Positions 7,903 to 10,687 of a stretch of DNA of 10,687 bases are shown here, piece after piece. A program made the translations under genes and the position numbers. How positions within the stretch are numbered: position 1 is the stretch's first letter; every line of letters starts with the position of its first letter. Source of the stretch: an uncultured Bacteroidales bacterium. GTDB lineage: Bacteria > Bacteroidota > Bacteroidia > Bacteroidales > Paludibacteraceae. Below the pieces are notes generated by a model that ran no database searches, was not told the origin of the DNA, and saw only the letters and a program-made list of their open reading frames with translations. The stretch covers positions 1 through 10,687 of the forward strand of contig CAKUYO010000056.1 of the NCBI GenBank assembly GCA_934716995.1. The letters run 5' to 3'.

Positions 7903-8514
7903 TTACTTCTTCGAACGGTTTAGTTGATAGATATAATACTCATTAAGTTTTTGCTCGAACGACTTCCCAACAGATGTCTGATTTCTTAACTCCACAAGAA
8001 TATCTTCCCATGTGTATGTCTTGCCTGTAGATGCTTCACTAAAGGCTTCCTTATTATTGTCTTCAGGATGTCGGATTAACCATTGTTCAAGAACACAATC
8101 AAACTTCGTACTCCAATGATTTCGTATTTTGTCTATGATTGTAACAACAGATTCAAAATCATCATTGCTCCTATCTAAATAGAAGAAGTTTTCTTCATTC
8201 ATCATTTCAATGATTGAATCAAGAGGGATGTCTGAGCGCAATTGATTGGCAGACATCATCACGATATAAAGCAGAGATGTTTTTTTACGGATCTCTTTCA
8301 ACAAGTCTATACCTTTTTTGTGGTGACCACTGAAATTCCAGTCAATGAACACAATCATTTTATTGTTCAAGTTTTCCAAAACATACTCCAATCCTTTATC
8401 TGGGTTTTGGAACACATGGTTATAATCAGCATCCTTATAATGCATCCTAATGTTCTGAACGAACGGTTCTTTCTCCGTCAGATTATCATCAATGATAACT
8501 ATCTTGAAATCCAT
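7903..8514 (-). CDS. Response-regulator receiver protein with C-terminal non-HTH domain
   Basis: This 203-aa protein has an N-terminal receiver domain (about residues 1-130). Visible landmarks are KIVIIDDN with acidic pocket residues Asp9 and Asp10, a phospho-acceptor strand VFIDWN with Asp58, and MMSAN with Ser88 at the usual Ser/Thr position. The conserved Lys expected after the next strand is not seen: the FFYLDRSND segment (110-118) has Asp114-Arg115 there, so phosphorylation switching may be altered. The remaining ~65 residues (about 140-203) do not look like a DNA-binding helix-turn-helix. They contain TGKTYTWEDILVELRN and TSVGKSFEQKL, predicted helical, and may be a docking or adaptor segment. 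The gene lies 6 bp downstream of the kinase-like gene and 2 bp upstream of the caspase-like gene, which makes it the natural relay between them. ATG at 8512-8514 is the start. Confidence 0.85.
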   Translation of the reverse strand: MDFKIVIIDDNLTEKEPFVQNIRMHYKDADYNHVFQNPDKGLEYVLENLNNKMIVFIDWNFSGHHKKGIDLLKEIRKKTSLLYIVMMSANQLRSDIPLDSIIEMMNEENFFYLDRSNDDFESVVTIIDKIRNHWSTKFDCVLEQWLIRHPEDNNKEAFSEASTGKTYTWEDILVELRNQTSVGKSFEQKLNEYYIYQLNRSKK

Positions 8515-8520
8515 AATCGT

Positions 8521-10608
8521 TTATTTTTTGAAAGGTATTGTTATTTTTATTGTTGTTCCTATCTCCCCAAATTCGCTGTCAACGACAGCAACCGACCCGC
8601 CAAGAGACTGTACACGTGTCTTAACAATATATAGTCCTACTCCTGCACCGCCTTGTTTTTCTGTTGTCGTATAATACAAGGCAAACACTTGCTCTCTGTC
8701 TTCGCGAGGGATTCCTACGCCAGTGTCAGATACGAGTATTTCCAGTATTTCATTTCGTACCTCGTATGAGCATCGAATCACCTTTTGGTTAGAAGCTGTC
8801 ATTGCTTTCACTGAATTATCTATGAGATTCTGCAATATATCCCTGAAGAATTGTCGGTTTGCATTCAGAACCAGTTTGTCTGGAAAGTCCGTATGAAGCA
8901 AGATTCCCTCGCGTATAAAAACATCATCATAATCGCTTAAAATCTCTTCGAACGTAGCCTTTAAATCAACCTCTTCTGGATTCAGATTCGATTGTGAATA
9001 ACTAAGCATATAATTTATTACGCGATTAAGCACCTTGAAACGTTCATACATTTCCTTGGAATAGAGTGTGAACCATTCTTCCTCATCTGGATTTGGATAA
9101 TATCGATAAAAGAACTCTACACGATCGCGAATCTGATTTAGAGTTGTCCGAACAGCATGTGTGATATTGATGGCAAACTGTTGTAAGGACATAATGCTCA
9201 TATAGATATTCTCCTTGCGAGTAAAATCTTCCAAGGCTTTTTTCTGTTCGCTGATAGCAGTTTTAACACTGCGACCTGTCTTGCGGACTTGTTTGATCAA
9301 GGGTTCTACCGCTGGCTTCAATTCTGGTTTTTGAGCCACCATGTCATTAATGGCATCCACCAAAGAGTTGATATCGTCCGATGCTGCTTGAAGACCCTCT
9401 TGAGCATTATCGCGTCTTGCTGAGCGCATCTTCACTTTATAATCTTGAAGAGCATTAAGTTGGGTGATGATGAATTTCTTCATCTCTCGATACTCTTCAT
9501 TGTCTACAAAATCTTGTCGATTTGTAGCATCAATTATCTGAGGGTTTCCGTTCTTGGTGATTTCGATTACGCCAAGAAATTCACGAGTACTTATCCTGCT
9601 GAATATATCTTGCCATAACCTTTTGTCAACACCAAGGATGTCTCTTTTTTGGTCAGGGTTCTCATTTGTTTCTGCAAATGGTGTGGCAATAATACCATCA
9701 CGATACACCTTGAACCCATCTATGGGATCATTGGGAAATGCTTTTCGGTAATTTCTACGGGCTGATTCGTCAAAGAAATATATACGCATCTTTATTCCAC
9801 CAAATGATTTGAATGGAATGAGGTGGTAACCAAAGGTGTTTTTCTCTTTGTCGTAATAAATACTTTGTTGAAGTTTTCTTGCTACGTCATAATCAACATT
9901 CAGAGATAAAGTCGCATTGTTGAAATCTTCCAAAGTCTTGATAGACTCTTTGTCTATCTGAAATTCAGGTGCAACCACTCGAACCTTAAACGGATAGCTT
10001 AGGTTGGCAAATGGCGATACAATCTTTGATATTTCGCGCATCAGATGCTCAATTTCCTTTTTCGTCCAAGGTTCACGGATAGAGGTAATTACAAGTTTTG
10101 TACCTGATACCTTCAAATCGCTAGCGTCCCTATATGAGTATGCATTCTCTATATCGGTAAACAAGCGCAAATCGTATTCGTCTTCTGAGTCTTGATAATA
10201 TGAAGACCAGTCAATATCAACCTTAAGCCACTTTTCTGCTCCAGATTTCTTAGTTATAATAGAAACATTGTCGCCAAGCTTATCCACGGCAAAACGTCCA
10301 ATACCTTTCTCTCCGACACATTTCCTATGATATGGCTCTGGTGAATAAGGATTAACACGTTTACTTGAGGTTCCTATAACCATCCATTTGTCTCTAATGT
10401 CTTCAAATGACATTCCGTACCCATCGTCTTCTATTCGGATGACAGACTGACTCTTCCCTGCTCCAACATTCTCAAAAATGACATTTACATGCTGTGCGTT
10501 TGCATCATAGCAATTCTTCACCAGCTCAAATAGAGCGGTAACGCGATCTGTTATTAAATCGCGACCGATTAGCCGGAATGTGCTAACGTCAAATCTCCAT
10601 TTTAAAAT
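8521..10608 (-). CDS. Dual-GHKL sensor histidine kinase (Hsp90/MORC-like N-terminus plus HisKA/HATPase C-terminus)
   Basis: This protein is predicted to sense a stress or invader and pass phosphate to the adjacent receiver. Numbered from ATT at 10606-10608 (695 aa), an N-terminal GHKL ATPase shows the N-box ELVKNCYDA (28-36), EDDGYGM (60-66) and VGEKGIGRF (98-106), as in Hsp90, MutL and MORC-related proteins. A middle region (about 130-370) follows, then a long helical linker (390-470). An H-box-like THAVRTTLNQI has a candidate phospho-acceptor His484. The C-terminal kinase ATPase has an N-box (Asn594, Asn598), SDTGVGIP (627-634) and GAGVGLYIV. Two GHKL domains in one chain is unusual. The start is uncertain: the first conventional codon in frame is GTG at 10519-10521, but it falls inside the N-box, so translation must begin upstream. 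In-frame coding-like sequence (KWRFDVSTFRLIGRDL) runs back to a TAG at 10627-10629, with only ATT codons as possible starts. No transmembrane segment is seen, so it is probably cytoplasmic. Confidence 0.9.
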   Translation of the reverse strand: MLKWRFDVSTFRLIGRDLITDRVTALFELVKNCYDANAQHVNVIFENVGAGKSQSVIRIEDDGYGMSFEDIRDKWMVIGTSSKRVNPYSPEPYHRKCVGEKGIGRFAVDKLGDNVSIITKKSGAEKWLKVDIDWSSYYQDSEDEYDLRLFTDIENAYSYRDASDLKVSGTKLVITSIREPWTKKEIEHLMREISKIVSPFANLSYPFKVRVVAPEFQIDKESIKTLEDFNNATLSLNVDYDVARKLQQSIYYDKEKNTFGYHLIPFKSFGGIKMRIYFFDESARRNYRKAFPNDPIDGFKVYRDGIIATPFAETNENPDQKRDILGVDKRLWQDIFSRISTREFLGVIEITKNGNPQIIDATNRQDFVDNEEYREMKKFIITQLNALQDYKVKMRSARRDNAQEGLQAASDDINSLVDAINDMVAQKPELKPAVEPLIKQVRKTGRSVKTAISEQKKALEDFTRKENIYMSIMSLQQFAINITHAVRTTLNQIRDRVEFFYRYYPNPDEEEWFTLYSKEMYERFKVLNRVINYMLSYSQSNLNPEEVDLKATFEEILSDYDDVFIREGILLHTDFPDKLVLNANRQFFRDILQNLIDNSVKAMTASNQKVIRCSYEVRNEILEILVSDTGVGIPREDREQVFALYYTTTEKQGGAGVGLYIVKTRVQSLGGSVAVVDSEFGEIGTTIKITIPFKK

Positions 10609-10649
10609 ACCCTTAATTCCGCAACACTATAAATATTAACTTTTATAAT
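10609..10649 (-). promoter_or_regulatory. AT-rich leader, probable promoter region of the operon
   Basis: This short, very AT-rich stretch lies between a hairpin (10650-10678) and the kinase-like gene and is the only place for a promoter of the upstream genes within the window. On the minus strand it contains TATTATAAAAGTTAATATTT. A TTTG in the hairpin loop could act as a Bacteroides-type -33 element, but no good TAnnTTTG element follows at the expected distance. The promoter call therefore rests on position and composition only. Confidence 0.25.
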
Positions 10650-10678
10650 ATCCTGAGCAACAAAAAGTTGCCCAGGAT
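10650..10678. terminator. 12-bp stem-loop with 5-base loop, candidate terminator
   Basis: Positions 10650-10661 (atcctgagcaac) pair with 10667-10678 (gttgcccaggat) across the loop aaaaa, with one non-Watson-Crick position. On the plus strand the stem is followed by only a short T-run, which is weak for an intrinsic terminator. On the minus strand it is followed by ATTATAAAAG and not by a clear U-tract. It could end an unseen neighbouring gene, or act as a leader structure for the operon. No gene overlaps it in the window. Confidence 0.4.
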
Positions 10679-10687
10679 TTTGCCATG

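Noticed and set aside
1..10687. CRISPR arrays, tRNA or rRNA genes, transposases, integrases, attachment sites
   Set aside because: I found no regularly spaced repeats, no cloverleaf-like sequence and no recombinase or transposase motif; the coding content is continuous.

Overview
The window is a densely packed single-strand operon. Every supported gene reads on the minus strand, so transcription runs from about 10,620 towards 1. The genes are bounded by overlaps or gaps of a few bases, apart from one 92-bp gap at 7203-7294. The DNA is AT-rich with uneven composition. Most starts lack a strong Shine-Dalgarno sequence, and the small proteins resemble sequences I associate with Bacteroides/Prevotella-type gut bacteria. 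A Bacteroidota (probably Bacteroidales) host is therefore my best inference; no rRNA or housekeeping gene is present to prove it.

Upstream half (7295-10608): a three-gene signalling cassette. The first gene encodes a protein with two GHKL ATPase domains: an Hsp90/MutL/MORC-like one at the N-terminus and a histidine-kinase one at the C-terminus, with a recognisable phospho-acceptor His box. The second encodes a receiver-domain protein with an extra C-terminal domain. The third encodes a protein that I read as a caspase-like (clan CD) protease, from a His-Gly motif and an Ala-Cys motif at the right spacing. Together they look like a sensor, relay and proteolytic effector set.

Downstream half (57-7202): a restriction-modification system of the LlaJI/BsuMI type. 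It has a 95-aa acidic protein of unknown function, two tandem paralogous cytosine-C5 DNA methyltransferases with different target-recognition regions, a McrB-like AAA+ motor carrying a C-terminal DUF4268-like domain, a McrC/LlaJI-like PD-(D/E)xK nuclease, and a 73-aa hypothetical protein. The methyltransferases precede the nuclease genes, which suits protection before cutting.

The most interesting point is the composite layout: a kinase-receiver-caspase module placed in the same direction directly in front of a McrBC/LlaJI-type restriction system. This suggests a layered defence island in which restriction is backed by, or sensed by, a regulated protease that may cause dormancy or death. The functional link is inference from gene order. 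Individual family calls rest on motifs that can be seen. Composition also changes sharply around the methyltransferases and the N-terminal part of the McrB-like protein, which may be an exchangeable specificity block.
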